This document shows positions 48,510-56,283 of a stretch of DNA of 64,000 bases, piece by piece. Source of the DNA: CAVTYH01 sp963738835 (GTDB lineage Bacteria > Planctomycetota > Planctomycetia > Pirellulales > JADZDJ01); NCBI GenBank assembly GCA_963738835.1, contig CAVTYH010000002.1, positions 434,001-498,000 of the forward strand, written 5' to 3'. A model generated the notes under the pieces. That model had not been told where the DNA came from and made no database searches. It saw only the letters and a list, made by a program, of their open reading frames with translations. The number at the start of each line of letters is the position of its first letter. Positions within the stretch are counted from its first letter, which is position 1. The translations under genes and the position numbers were made by a program.

Positions 48510-50075
48510 GTGTCTGTGACGAAGCCGCTTCAAACCGTCGTTTTGTATAATGTCCCGACGCTGCCGAAAGAGCATGCCGACTATGATTCGGAAACCGGGG
48601 TGTTGGAATCGGTGCGAGCGATTTCCACGGCACTGGGCACTGCCGGCCATGCGGTGACCGACGCCGCGATTGGCAATTCGGCAAGTTCGCTCGCTCAACG
48701 TCTTGAAGCGTTGCGGCCTGATGTGATCGTCAATCTTTGCGAAAGTTTTGCCGGCGATTCGGCAGGCGAGCCACATATCGCGGCGCTGTTGGATATGCTG
48801 TGCATCCCGTACACCGGTTCGCCTTCCGACTGCCTGGCGATCACACATAACAAAGTTCAAACCAAGCGGCTGCTGTCCGGCAGCGGCATCGCCACACCCG
48901 AGTTTATCGAAGTGCGGCGCGGCGAAGTCCCCGCGGAATCGATCGTTCGGCCATGGCTCCAGGCTGGTCCACTGATTATCAAGCCGGCGGCCGAAGATGC
49001 AAGTTTAGGAATCGGATGTGACAGCGTGGTGACCGATTGGCCTGCGCTCCTGAAGCAAGTCGCTACCATTCATGAGTGTTACGGCCACGCACTCGTCGAG
49101 CGTTACATCGCCGGCCGTGAATTCAACGTTGGCATCATCGAACTTCCCGATCTCCAGGTGTTGCCGCTGGCTGAGATCGTTTTTTCGGTATCATCTGAGT
49201 TGCCCTGGCCCATCGTCACCTATCAAGGCAAATGGTCGCCGACTTCCAATGAATGCCTTGCGACGCCCGTGCGGTGCCCGGCGATGGTGGAAACCGAGTT
49301 GGAGGCTCGCATTCGGCAGGCAGCAACTGCGGCCTATCGATTCACCGGCTGCCATGATTATGCCAGAATCGATTTGCGAGTTGACGCTGCCGGCAATGTT
49401 TTTGTACTGGAAGTGAATGCTAATCCTGACGTCGGTCCAAACGCCGGTTTGGCGCGCATGTTGCGTGCTGCCGGCATTGAATACGACGATTTTGCCCGGC
49501 GACTGATTGAAACCGCGGTAAACCGAAGCGCGAAAGCAGAAGATGTGCTCGCAACACCCCGTTTAGCCGCATGCCGTCAAGCGGGCGTTAAATTGTCACC
49601 CGCCTCGATTCGTCGACTTGCCGCCACAGATCGCCAATCGCTTATCGAAATCACACGCTCGACTGCTGTGTTCCGTCCCGATGAGATCGCCATCGCCGAT
49701 GAGGTCCTGCGCGATGCCCAGAGCGATGGCCCAATGGGCCACTACCAAGTATTGGTTGCCGAACTCGATGGCCGCATCGTTGGTTGGTCGTGCCACGGTC
49801 TGGTGCCGCTGACCGATGCCACGTTCGATTTGTATTGGATCGTCGTCGATCCCACCGTGCAGGGGCGCGGCGTCGGTCGACAATTGCTGGCGGAAGTCGA
49901 ACGGCAAGTGAAAACTATCGGCGGCAGCTGGCTGCTTGCAGAAACCTCGTCAATCGCAGCCTACAAGCCGACGCACAATTTTTACGAGCGCTGCGGCTAT
50001 CGAATCGTTAGCCAAATCGACGACTTCTATCGAGCCGGCGACGGAAAGTTGACATTCGGCAAGCGGTTCGATTAG
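48510..50075 (+). CDS. ATP-grasp ligase fused to a GNAT acetyltransferase
   Basis: 521 residues from GTG 48510 (a GTG at 48516 is possible). Residues 1-335 are a second Ddl-like ATP-grasp module: VNLCESFAGDSAGEPHIAAL, CIPYTGSPSDC, LIIKPAAEDASLGI, VERYIAGREFNVGI, YARIDLRV and FVLEVNANPDVGPN. Residues about 360-521 form a GNAT domain with the acetyl-CoA loop VQGRGVGRQLL near 449 and HNFYERCGY. The NPD in place of NPxPG shows divergence from true Ddl. A GNAT/ATP-grasp fusion is known from N-acetylglutaminylglutamine amide synthesis (general knowledge), which supports an acetylated dipeptide-like product here. Confidence 0.88.
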   Translation: MSVTKPLQTVVLYNVPTLPKEHADYDSETGVLESVRAISTALGTAGHAVTDAAIGNSASSLAQRLEALRPDVIVNLCESFAGDSAGEPHIAALLDMLCIPYTGSPSDCLAITHNKVQTKRLLSGSGIATPEFIEVRRGEVPAESIVRPWLQAGPLIIKPAAEDASLGIGCDSVVTDWPALLKQVATIHECYGHALVERYIAGREFNVGIIELPDLQVLPLAEIVFSVSSELPWPIVTYQGKWSPTSNECLATPVRCPAMVETELEARIRQAATAAYRFTGCHDYARIDLRVDAAGNVFVLEVNANPDVGPNAGLARMLRAAGIEYDDFARRLIETAVNRSAKAEDVLATPRLAACRQAGVKLSPASIRRLAATDRQSLIEITRSTAVFRPDEIAIADEVLRDAQSDGPMGHYQVLVAELDGRIVGWSCHGLVPLTDATFDLYWIVVDPTVQGRGVGRQLLAEVERQVKTIGGSWLLAETSSIAAYKPTHNFYERCGYRIVSQIDDFYRAGDGKLTFGKRFD

Positions 50076-50107
50076 CCGTAGCCGCCTCCCGCTAGCAGCG
50101 CATCAAG

Positions 50108-50335
50108 TCAGGCAATCAATTCCGCCTGTTCGCAAATCCACAAATGCGCTAAATCCACAACCTCGGCCACCACCGGCAAATCGTCGGCGTCAAACCGATC
50201 GTGCCGCGCATTTTGTTCGCCGGGCCGCGGCCCACGGGCAATGCTTACTCGAAAGCGCGGGCCATCGTGCGCATCGTCTTCCCAAATCGTGGCCCGCACC
50301 GCGCCCAATCGAATTTCGTGTACCGGTCGATTCAT
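50108..50335 (-). CDS. Small conserved hypothetical protein
   Basis: 75 residues. ATG at 50335 with GAGGG upstream. Pattern HEIRLGAVRATIWED, GPRFRVSIARG and FDADDLPVVAEVVDLAHLWI resembles a small protein type seen in planctomycete and plasmid sequences (from memory, unverified). No membrane or metal motif. It converges on the ATP-grasp/GNAT gene. Confidence 0.65.
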   Translation of the reverse strand: MNRPVHEIRLGAVRATIWEDDAHDGPRFRVSIARGPRPGEQNARHDRFDADDLPVVAEVVDLAHLWICEQAELIA

Positions 50336-50656
50336 GTCAGCCCTCGCTTAGGTTCGGGTCCTCCGCGGTCCTAAGTGCGTCGGCGTAATTCTAAACGATG
50401 CCAGCATCACTGGGGAGTAATCTCCGAAAAACAATCTTGAAAACTCGAAAATGCATATTTTCTACTGGAATTACGCTGGCCACGTTGGGGAAAAGGTGTC
50501 GATTGCGGTGAATTTAATGCCTCAATTTCCGGCCGTCATTGAAGATGCGGCCGTCGCCTTGACCGGCTTACGGGTTTTACCTACAGTCCGCGGTCTACGT
50601 TTTTGGCGCTCGCGGTATTACGGAAATTCATAATCGCTCTGGTGAAAGGAATCGCC
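50336..50656. other. Intergenic region upstream of the glycosyltransferase
   Basis: 321 bp between divergent genes, moderately AT-rich around 50440-50470. No gene of convincing composition. Confidence 0.4.
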
Positions 50657-52561
50657 ATGCGGCTGGAAGTCCGCCATCAGCTTTCGATCGTCGTCCTCGG
50701 CGTCGCGGTGTTCTTCACGAACCTTGGCGTCACGCGGCTGTGGGATCAAGACGAAGCCTTCTTCGCTCGCGCGGCAGTTGAAATGCAGCAGCGGCACGAT
50801 TGGGTCGTTCCTTATTTCAACGGCGAACTGTTTGCCCACAAGCCGCCCTTCATGTTTTGGATGATGCGCATCGGCTTCGAGTTGTTCGGCGTCACCGAGT
50901 TCGCCGCCCGCTTCTGGTCGGCGGCATTTGGCGTGGCCACAGCACTGCTCGTTTATCAATTGGGCAAGCGATTGTTCAATCCGCGCGTCGGGCTGCTGGC
51001 GGGCATCGTAATGTGTACGGCGCTGATGTTCGATGTCGTAGGCCGTGCCGCCACGCCCGATAGTTTCCTTGTGTTCTTTTGCACACTGCCGCTGTTTCTT
51101 TTTGCGAGACATGAGCGCTGGGGCGACAATGCCATCGAAACCGATTCCAACTCCGCCGTTCCGCTCACACTTTCCGCGTGGACCTACGCTAGCATCTACG
51201 CGGCGATGGGCATCGCGGTGCTCGTCAAAGGACCAATCGGCGTGTTGTTGCCGGGCAGCGTACTCGGGTTGTATTTGCTGACGCGCGATCCCGTGGGCCA
51301 GTTGCCGGAAGATGTCACCTTCGGCGACCGAGTGCTGCTCATCGTGCGTCGATTCACACCGAATCGCATCGTCGCCACCATCTGGCAAATGCGGCCGTTC
51401 ACGGCGCTGGCGGCCGTGCTGCTTGTCGCCGGGCCGTGGTTTGCGCTGGTCGGCTGGCGCACCGGCGGCGTTTTCCTGCGCGAGTTTTTCGGCACGCAGA
51501 ACTACGGCCGCTTTGTCGGCGCGATGGATAATCACGGCGGCGGCGTTTGGTACTATGTGCCGGCAATTCTGGCCGGTTTCTTTCCCTGGTCGATCTTCGC
51601 GATTCCGACGGCCGTCGATTTGGTAACGCGGTGCCGCGGCCGCGACTGGGGTAGCCAGGGTCGAGTGCTGCCGAGCCCCCGGAATCACCGCTGGGGGCTC
51701 ACTTCGTTCGACCCCAGCCAACCCCATCAAACCAAAGGGTTCCTGGGTCAGCGCGGGGCCAAACTTTTGGCCTGCTTGATCGCGGTTTATGTCGTCTTTT
51801 TCTCGATCGCCGGCACAAAATTGCCCAACTATGTTTTGCCGGCCTATCCGGCGTTGGCTTTGGCCACCGGCTTGCTCTTGGATCGCTGGCTGTCGCGTCC
51901 CGAGACAGCCAGTCGCTGGTGGCCGCGGTTGTCGTTCGGCTCGCTGCTTGTTGTCGGGCTGACGATAGGCATTGCCGCGCTGGTTGTGGCCCACGCGGTT
52001 GTGGGCGGCCATCCACTCGTCGAAAAACTCGGCGTCTCGGAAAATCTCTCCGGCGATCTGGCTGCGGTCGGCTGGCTTGGCGTCATTCTCGCTGCCGGCG
52101 GCATTTGCGGAATTGTGCTGGCCGAAATGCACCGTTTGCGCGGCGCCATTGCCGGTCTGGCAATAACATCGGTCGCCTTTAGTCTGGGCTTGTTCGCCAT
52201 CATTGCCGTGCAGCTCGATCGGCATCAGCCCACGCCGGCGGTGGCCGAGGCCATCTATCGCAACTCGGAAGGCGCGCCGCAAGTGGCCCAGTTCGGCTAC
52301 TTCCGGCCAAGCCTCGTGTACTACACCGACACGCGCGTGGAAGCCTGCAAGAACATTGCGCGGGTGGTCGATTTTCTGAAGCAATCGAACGATGCGTTCG
52401 TGGTGACAACCGACGAACACTACGGCCGACTGGCCGCGCAACTTCCCGCCGACGTGGTGGTTCTCGATCGCCAGCCGGAATTCCCGCACGGCGGAACGGT
52501 GCTGGTGTTGGGCCGCAAAACCATCGTCGCCCAGCGCACCGCAGCCACCACTCCGCAGTAA
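50657..52561 (+). CDS. ArnT/PMT-like membrane glycosyltransferase carrying an inserted repeat
   Basis: 634 residues from the ATG at 50657 (AAAGGA upstream). The first external loop contains LWDQDEAFFARAAVEMQQ and HKPPFMFWM, the motif of lipid-linked-sugar transferases of the ArnT/PMT superfamily (Asp of the DE motif, HKPP). About eleven hydrophobic helices follow, with a soluble C-terminal domain (FGYFRPSLVYYTDTRV onward). Between two helices, residues about 332-356 (GSQGRVLPSPRNHRWGLTSF then DPSQP) are encoded by a dispersed genomic repeat in frame. Product transfers a sugar from a polyprenyl carrier; acceptor unknown. Confidence 0.88.
   Translation: MRLEVRHQLSIVVLGVAVFFTNLGVTRLWDQDEAFFARAAVEMQQRHDWVVPYFNGELFAHKPPFMFWMMRIGFELFGVTEFAARFWSAAFGVATALLVYQLGKRLFNPRVGLLAGIVMCTALMFDVVGRAATPDSFLVFFCTLPLFLFARHERWGDNAIETDSNSAVPLTLSAWTYASIYAAMGIAVLVKGPIGVLLPGSVLGLYLLTRDPVGQLPEDVTFGDRVLLIVRRFTPNRIVATIWQMRPFTALAAVLLVAGPWFALVGWRTGGVFLREFFGTQNYGRFVGAMDNHGGGVWYYVPAILAGFFPWSIFAIPTAVDLVTRCRGRDWGSQGRVLPSPRNHRWGLTSFDPSQPHQTKGFLGQRGAKLLACLIAVYVVFFSIAGTKLPNYVLPAYPALALATGLLLDRWLSRPETASRWWPRLSFGSLLVVGLTIGIAALVVAHAVVGGHPLVEKLGVSENLSGDLAAVGWLGVILAAGGICGIVLAEMHRLRGAIAGLAITSVAFSLGLFAIIAVQLDRHQPTPAVAEAIYRNSEGAPQVAQFGYFRPSLVYYTDTRVEACKNIARVVDFLKQSNDAFVVTTDEHYGRLAAQLPADVVVLDRQPEFPHGGTVLVLGRKTIVAQRTAATTPQ
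51649..51724 (-). repeat. GGCTGGGGTCGAACG element inserted in frame inside a gene
   Basis: Read on the minus strand it is GGCTGGGGTCGAACGAAGTG, AGCCCCCAGCGGTGATTCCG, then GGGGCTCGGCAGCACTCGAC, matching the copies at 15000 and 54951. It adds about 25 codons without a stop. Confidence 0.75.
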
Positions 52562-52639
52562 GCGGCAACCCATCATCCGCAAGCAGCCTTGGCAAGGCGC
52601 GACCGTTAGAAAGCGGGGTTCGGGCGAGGTACGCAGCGA

Positions 52640-52925
52640 ATCGGTATTGCAGCCCTGCGTCAGGGTGACTGCCGAGGTCAGGCCCGCCACGTTGGTCGTG
52701 ATGGTTGTCTCGCGGCCCAGCTTGTCGAAGCCAAAATCGTAGCTGGGGGCCGAGTCCGCGGCCTGCGTCAGCTCGTTCAGGAAATCATACGCATCGCCGA
52801 TCGTGTGAACGTCCGCTGTATTCGACGAATTCTGCCACCGCTCGGCCATCAGACGGTCGGGGTGATCGTAATCGTCTTGAGTAATCCGTCCGTCGCGGTC
52901 GGTTTTCTGCGCGGTTGTGGGACGG
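52640..52925 (-). pseudogene. RHS/YD-repeat fragment
   Basis: The minus strand encodes KTDRDGRITQDDYDHPDRLM, then YDFLNELTQAADSAPSYDFG and FDKLGRETTITTNVAGLTSA. This matches the YD-repeat pattern of RHS proteins. There is no start, no N-terminal delivery part and no core or toxin tail. A decayed piece of a large secreted RHS protein. Confidence 0.7.
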
Positions 52926-52971
52926 ATCGGTGAGGCCCATGCGGAAGCTGCGATCGAAGCACGCCACGCAA

Positions 52972-53060
52972 GAAAAAGCTGGAAAACGGGGGAAACCGTG
53001 AAAACGGCAGGAAACCGTGGGAAACGGGCGAAAACGGTGGAAAAGGGTGGAAAACCGCGG
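52972..53060 (-). repeat. Degenerate GTTTTCC tandem array (inverted copy)
   Basis: Units such as GGAAAACGGG, GGAAACCGTG, AAAACGGCAG, GGAAACCGTG and GGAAACGGGCG on the plus strand. The reverse complement ends in CCAGCTTTTT, as at 31190-31261. Confidence 0.65.
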
Positions 53061-53083
53061 ATGATGACGGCGGCAGGAAGTTC

Positions 53084-53115
53084 GCCCTTCTCCCTCGCCC
53101 TTGGGGAGAGGGGGT
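53084..53115. repeat. REP-like palindrome
   Basis: CCCTTCTCCCTCGCCCTTGG then GGAGAGGGGG: a member of the family at 752-865, directly after the tandem array. Confidence 0.5.
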
Positions 53116-53516
53116 CTTGAGATTGTGCCCACGTCTTGGGTCGCCGGCCGGTCAGCCACCGGAAAGGGCAGACGATCGGCGCGGGACGATTCACAGCGAA
53201 ATCGACATGGCAGGCGCGCAAGCATTCCCGCAATTTAGCAGGTATGTGTACATATGTCAATGTATGTTTCAGGCCAGTTTGGGGCGAGCGAAGGACTCGG
53301 CTAAAAAACGTCCCGCCCCCGTTTTCTGCTGTGACCCCGTTTTCTGCTGGCAGGCGCGGGCGTCGCAACCCTATCGACCGGCTGCGCCTTCCGAAAATCC
53401 CGCCCGCCGCGTCTACCCGCAGGCATCATTGCCGCCGTGTTTCGACGAATGTTGCGGGTCGGATCGTTGGCCGATTTTTTTGTTTGCGGCCGGAGTTGCC
53501 CACAACGCGGCTTAGA

Positions 53517-54281
53517 TCATTTGGACGACCGAATTTCGTGAAACTCATACTGCCTGAATTCTTGAACGTCATTCGTTGTCAATTCAAACCATTCACCATT
53601 CATGCGTTTTGCTTCAAATCGCCTATGCCAGTGCCGTTCTGCATGGTCAATGTCGTCAGTCCGGATAGCGTGAACAAGTTCCACTTTGAACGGCAATTGA
53701 ATTTTGAGTTGATAAATCCGCCGATCTAGTTTCGTTGCCTTGCCGATCTTGTAACAGTTCCCGGCTTGAAGCATGTAAATCCACCCCAGTCGATCCGGGA
53801 CAACAACGGTTCGCACCACAACAGGTTCCATCGGGGCCATGATGGCTTCTGTCAGACGAAAATCGTGAAAGCGCTCTGTGCGTAACCTTCGTCTCGACAA
53901 TGCCCTTCCCAAAGCCACAATCCAACCAATCACGGTCCAGCCTAAGAAAAGATTGACAGCCGCAATTGAGAGAAAACTGCTGTGGTAACGAAGTGCAGCA
54001 AGCAACGTCGGGAGAAAATAAATCAGTACCAGTATTCCGATTGTTACCTGTCGATCAATTTGCAATCGCTGGATTTGCGACCAATTCGCCCACAAGATCA
54101 ACGCCACTGCTGCCACGACGGCAGTGCAAACTGAAATTGAAATCCGCTTCCGACGCCGCGCCGGAAATGTGATTCCGAAGTCGGGTATCCCGTCAAACTC
54201 AAAAGCGGGAATAGTGTCGCCGTCCTGAAATGCATCAGCGTCAGAGATCGTATTTTGCCACGGTTCGGCCATAGCCGACAT
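53517..54281 (-). CDS. Superinfection-immunity-like membrane domain fused to GIY-YIG (T5orf172/MUG113-type) nuclease
   Basis: 254 residues. Polar N-terminus 1-47, a first transmembrane helix (about 48-66), then residues 82-127 (IGILVLIYFLPTLLAALRYH, AVNLFLGWTVIGWIVALGRA). The latter match the two-helix Imm_superinfect pattern of phage-type superinfection immunity proteins. Residues 166-240 form a GIY-YIG-like nuclease: WIYML, CYKIG, DRRIYQL (Arg), then HAERHWHRRF and GEWFEL (Glu). The combination suggests a membrane-tethered nuclease acting on incoming DNA. It is flanked by RHS debris and mobile-looking repeats. Domain names are from pattern recall and unverified; activity is inferred. Confidence 0.78.
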   Translation of the reverse strand: MSAMAEPWQNTISDADAFQDGDTIPAFEFDGIPDFGITFPARRRKRISISVCTAVVAAVALILWANWSQIQRLQIDRQVTIGILVLIYFLPTLLAALRYHSSFLSIAAVNLFLGWTVIGWIVALGRALSRRRLRTERFHDFRLTEAIMAPMEPVVVRTVVVPDRLGWIYMLQAGNCYKIGKATKLDRRIYQLKIQLPFKVELVHAIRTDDIDHAERHWHRRFEAKRMNGEWFELTTNDVQEFRQYEFHEIRSSK

Positions 54282-54657
54282 TGTAACTCAATTTGGCGGA
54301 TTATTGCCAACCGGCGACACGCGCAAAAAGATGGCCGACAACGCTGGGAAGTAGCATGACGGCCAGTCGCCGGTCTCCAGGCAATAAGGCAAGTACCGCA
54401 TCTACTTTCCGGTAGCCGAAACTGGCGGAGCTACCGGTTGCATTTGCTGGCCTGGTGAATAAGTTTGTGCAGCATGTTCGCTTATCTCGATAGGCGCGGT
54501 TAGGAGTCTGCGGAATTGTGGTTCCGCCCAATAAACCGAGGCAGACAAACGGGACTGGTCTAATATCCGAGTGAACCCATGATCCGCATTGCCGATTCGC
54601 TGCCGCACTCGCGATGGGCCGGATGAATCTCGTGGCCGCTTTGACGCCGACGCTGAA

Positions 54658-54709
54658 GTAGCCGAGTCTCTCCGAGACTCGGAAGGCAGTCTCGGAGAGA
54701 CTGCCCTAC
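54658..54709. repeat. Nested double palindrome
   Basis: Two perfect 9-bp-stem hairpins sit two bases apart: CCGAGTCTC/GAGACTCGG (54662-54682, loop TCC) and GGCAGTCTC/GAGACTGCC (54685-54705, loop GGA). Their cores are reverse complements of each other, and GTAG/CTAC closes the outside. It can fold as two hairpins or as one long stem. Confidence 0.75.
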
Positions 54710-54716
54710 TCGCTGG

Positions 54717-54845
54717 TACAATCCGACCGTAGGCCGCCGGCTGAACAAAGAGCCGGTTGGCTTCGCCGACGACGCCTCCAATCTCTATCGCCACGTCGGC
54801 AACTCGCCGGAGCAGTTCGTCGCGTCGGACCCTTCGCAACTCTGA
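54717..54845 (+). pseudogene. RHS core-domain fragment
   Basis: Encodes YNPTVGRRLNKEPVGFADDA then SNLYRHVGNSPEQFVASDPS, a degenerate form of the RHS core signature (YDPxxGRWLSxDPxGFxxGxxNLYRYVGNxPxxxxDPSGL). It begins eight bases after the double palindrome and ends at a stop soon after. Opposite strand to the YD fragment at 52640. Confidence 0.75.
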
Positions 54846-54950
54846 CCCGCGCGTGGGCAAAGGGATACCAGCAGCCGTCGATGGAAAAAGAAGTTCGTCC
54901 CGACGACTGACTGAACAACCATTTCAATGTGCATCACTTCACGCTAACGG

Positions 54951-55094
54951 GGTAGTGAGCCAGTTTGCTTTCGGGTGGCTGGGTCGAACGAAGTGAACCC
55001 CCAGCAGCGAGAAATTCCGGGGCTCGGGGACCGCGAAGCGCGGTGCCCTGCGACCCCGGCCACCCTTTTATCATCTGCAAACTGGCCCCCTACC
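54951..55094 (+). repeat. MITE-like GGCTGGGTCGAACG element, intact copy
   Basis: Terminal inverted repeats GGTAGTGAGCCAGTTTGC and (complement) GGTAGGGGGCCAGTTTGC match at 16 of 18 positions. The inside carries GTGGCTGGGTCGAACGAAG and GAAATTCCGGGGCTCGGGG. Length 144 bp, no coding capacity, no clear target duplication. Confidence 0.7.
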
Positions 55095-55370
55095 GCTATC
55101 GGGCCGAATTTGCAATCACTCCCCGAAACCCGTTAAACTGAATCCCTGCTAGCCGCAGGGAAAGGGCATCCACACGATCAGACGGCCAACCATGCGCATT
55201 TGCATTACAGCACCATCCTCCGGCCCGCGTCGTAACCGATCAGCGGGCCGGGACGAACTTTGATCTTGAGTGGCCGTTCCGCTAAACTTCGAAAACAAGT
55301 TCTGACACCCACGCTTCGGCCTGTTCGGGCCATGGCTCCATCAAACCCTTTGCACTCCAGGAACTTTCCC

Positions 55371-56283
55371 ATGAATCGATTGTGCTGTCTCTTCACCGCC
55401 GCGGCTCTGCTTTGCGGCTTCACGGTTCGCGCGGCGGACTCCGGCAATGCCGCCGGATCGCCTGTCAAGCCTCTCAAGGTGCTATTGGTCACCGGCGGAT
55501 GTTGCCACGACTACAAGAAACAAAAAGACATCCTCAAAGAAGGGCTGGAAGCCCGCGGCCAGGTGATTGTCGATCAGATGCACAGCGACGACAGCAGCAC
55601 CAAGGTTCTGTTCGACAAATACACCAAGCCCGATTGGGCCGACGGTTACGACGTGATCATCCACGACGAGTGTGCCGCCGATGTGAAAGATCTCGCATAT
55701 ATTCGCAACATCTTGAACGCTCATCGCAAAGGGGTGCCCGCCGTCATTCTGCACTGCGCGATGCACAGCTACCGCGTTTCGCCCGATTTCGGCAAGCCGA
55801 CCATCCAGCCTGGCAGCGAAGGCGCCATGTGGTTCGACTTGCTGGGGCTGCAATCGAGCGCACACGGCGCAGAAACCCATTGCGCTGACTTTCTTGCCGA
55901 CCGATCACCCCATCACCAAGGGCATGAAAGATTGGACGACCATTAACGAAGAGCTCTACAATAATATTCAGATCTTTGGCAGCGCGACGCCTTTGGTTCG
56001 CGGAAAACAAGATGCCGGCGACAAACCAGGGCAAAACGATACGGTTGTCGCTTGGACCAATTTGTACGGGCCGAACAATACTCGCGTCTTTGCCACCACG
56101 CTGGGCCACAACAATGCCACCGTCGGCGACGACCGCTATTTGCAACTTGTTCTGCGCGGTCTCCTCTGGTCGTGCGATAAACTGAACGACAATTATCTGA
56201 AGCCGTACGATCCCAAAGCCGCCAAACCGGCCGAATCGGCCCCAGGCCCACAACCGACTCCGGCCGCAACGGAGCGGAAATAA
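55371..56283 (+). CDS. Secreted ThuA-domain protein (frameshifted)
   Basis: ATG at 55371 (AGGAA upstream) opens a signal peptide (LCCLFTAAALLCGFTVRAAD). The ThuA fold is seen in LKVLLVTGGCCHDYKKQKDI, VIIHDECAADVKD and VPAVILHCAMHSYR. The first frame fails after QSSAHG. Removing one base near 55866 gives SSAHAQKPIALTFLPTDHPI, then NEELYNNIQIFG, VVAWTNLYG, TTLGHNNATV and LQLVLRGLLWSCDKL, for 303 residues. ThuA-like domains resemble class I glutamine amidotransferases and are tied to sugar metabolism; activity is unproven. Very common secreted type in planctomycetes. Confidence 0.85.

Larger units (their letters stand above)
52562..53516. other. Accessory patch with RHS remnant and repeats
   Basis: No intact gene in about 950 bp. 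It contains an RHS fragment (minus strand), an inverted GTTTTCC array and a REP-like unit, listed separately. The long minus-strand open frame that spans this patch and the glycosyltransferase is an artefact. Confidence 0.6.
54282..55370. other. Gene-free accessory patch
   Basis: About 1.1 kb holding a double palindrome (54658-54709), an RHS core fragment (54717-54845) and an intact MITE-like element (54951-55094). No intact gene seen. Confidence 0.6.

Noticed and set aside
50618..53368. A 916-codon open frame on the minus strand
   Set aside because: It lies antisense to a well-supported membrane glycosyltransferase for most of its length and then crosses repeats. Only the short RHS-like stretch near 52640-52925 has real protein character.
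54298..54531. Possible small gene on the minus strand before the double palindrome
   Set aside because: Cys/Arg-rich composition with no start signal; looks like non-coding remnant sequence.
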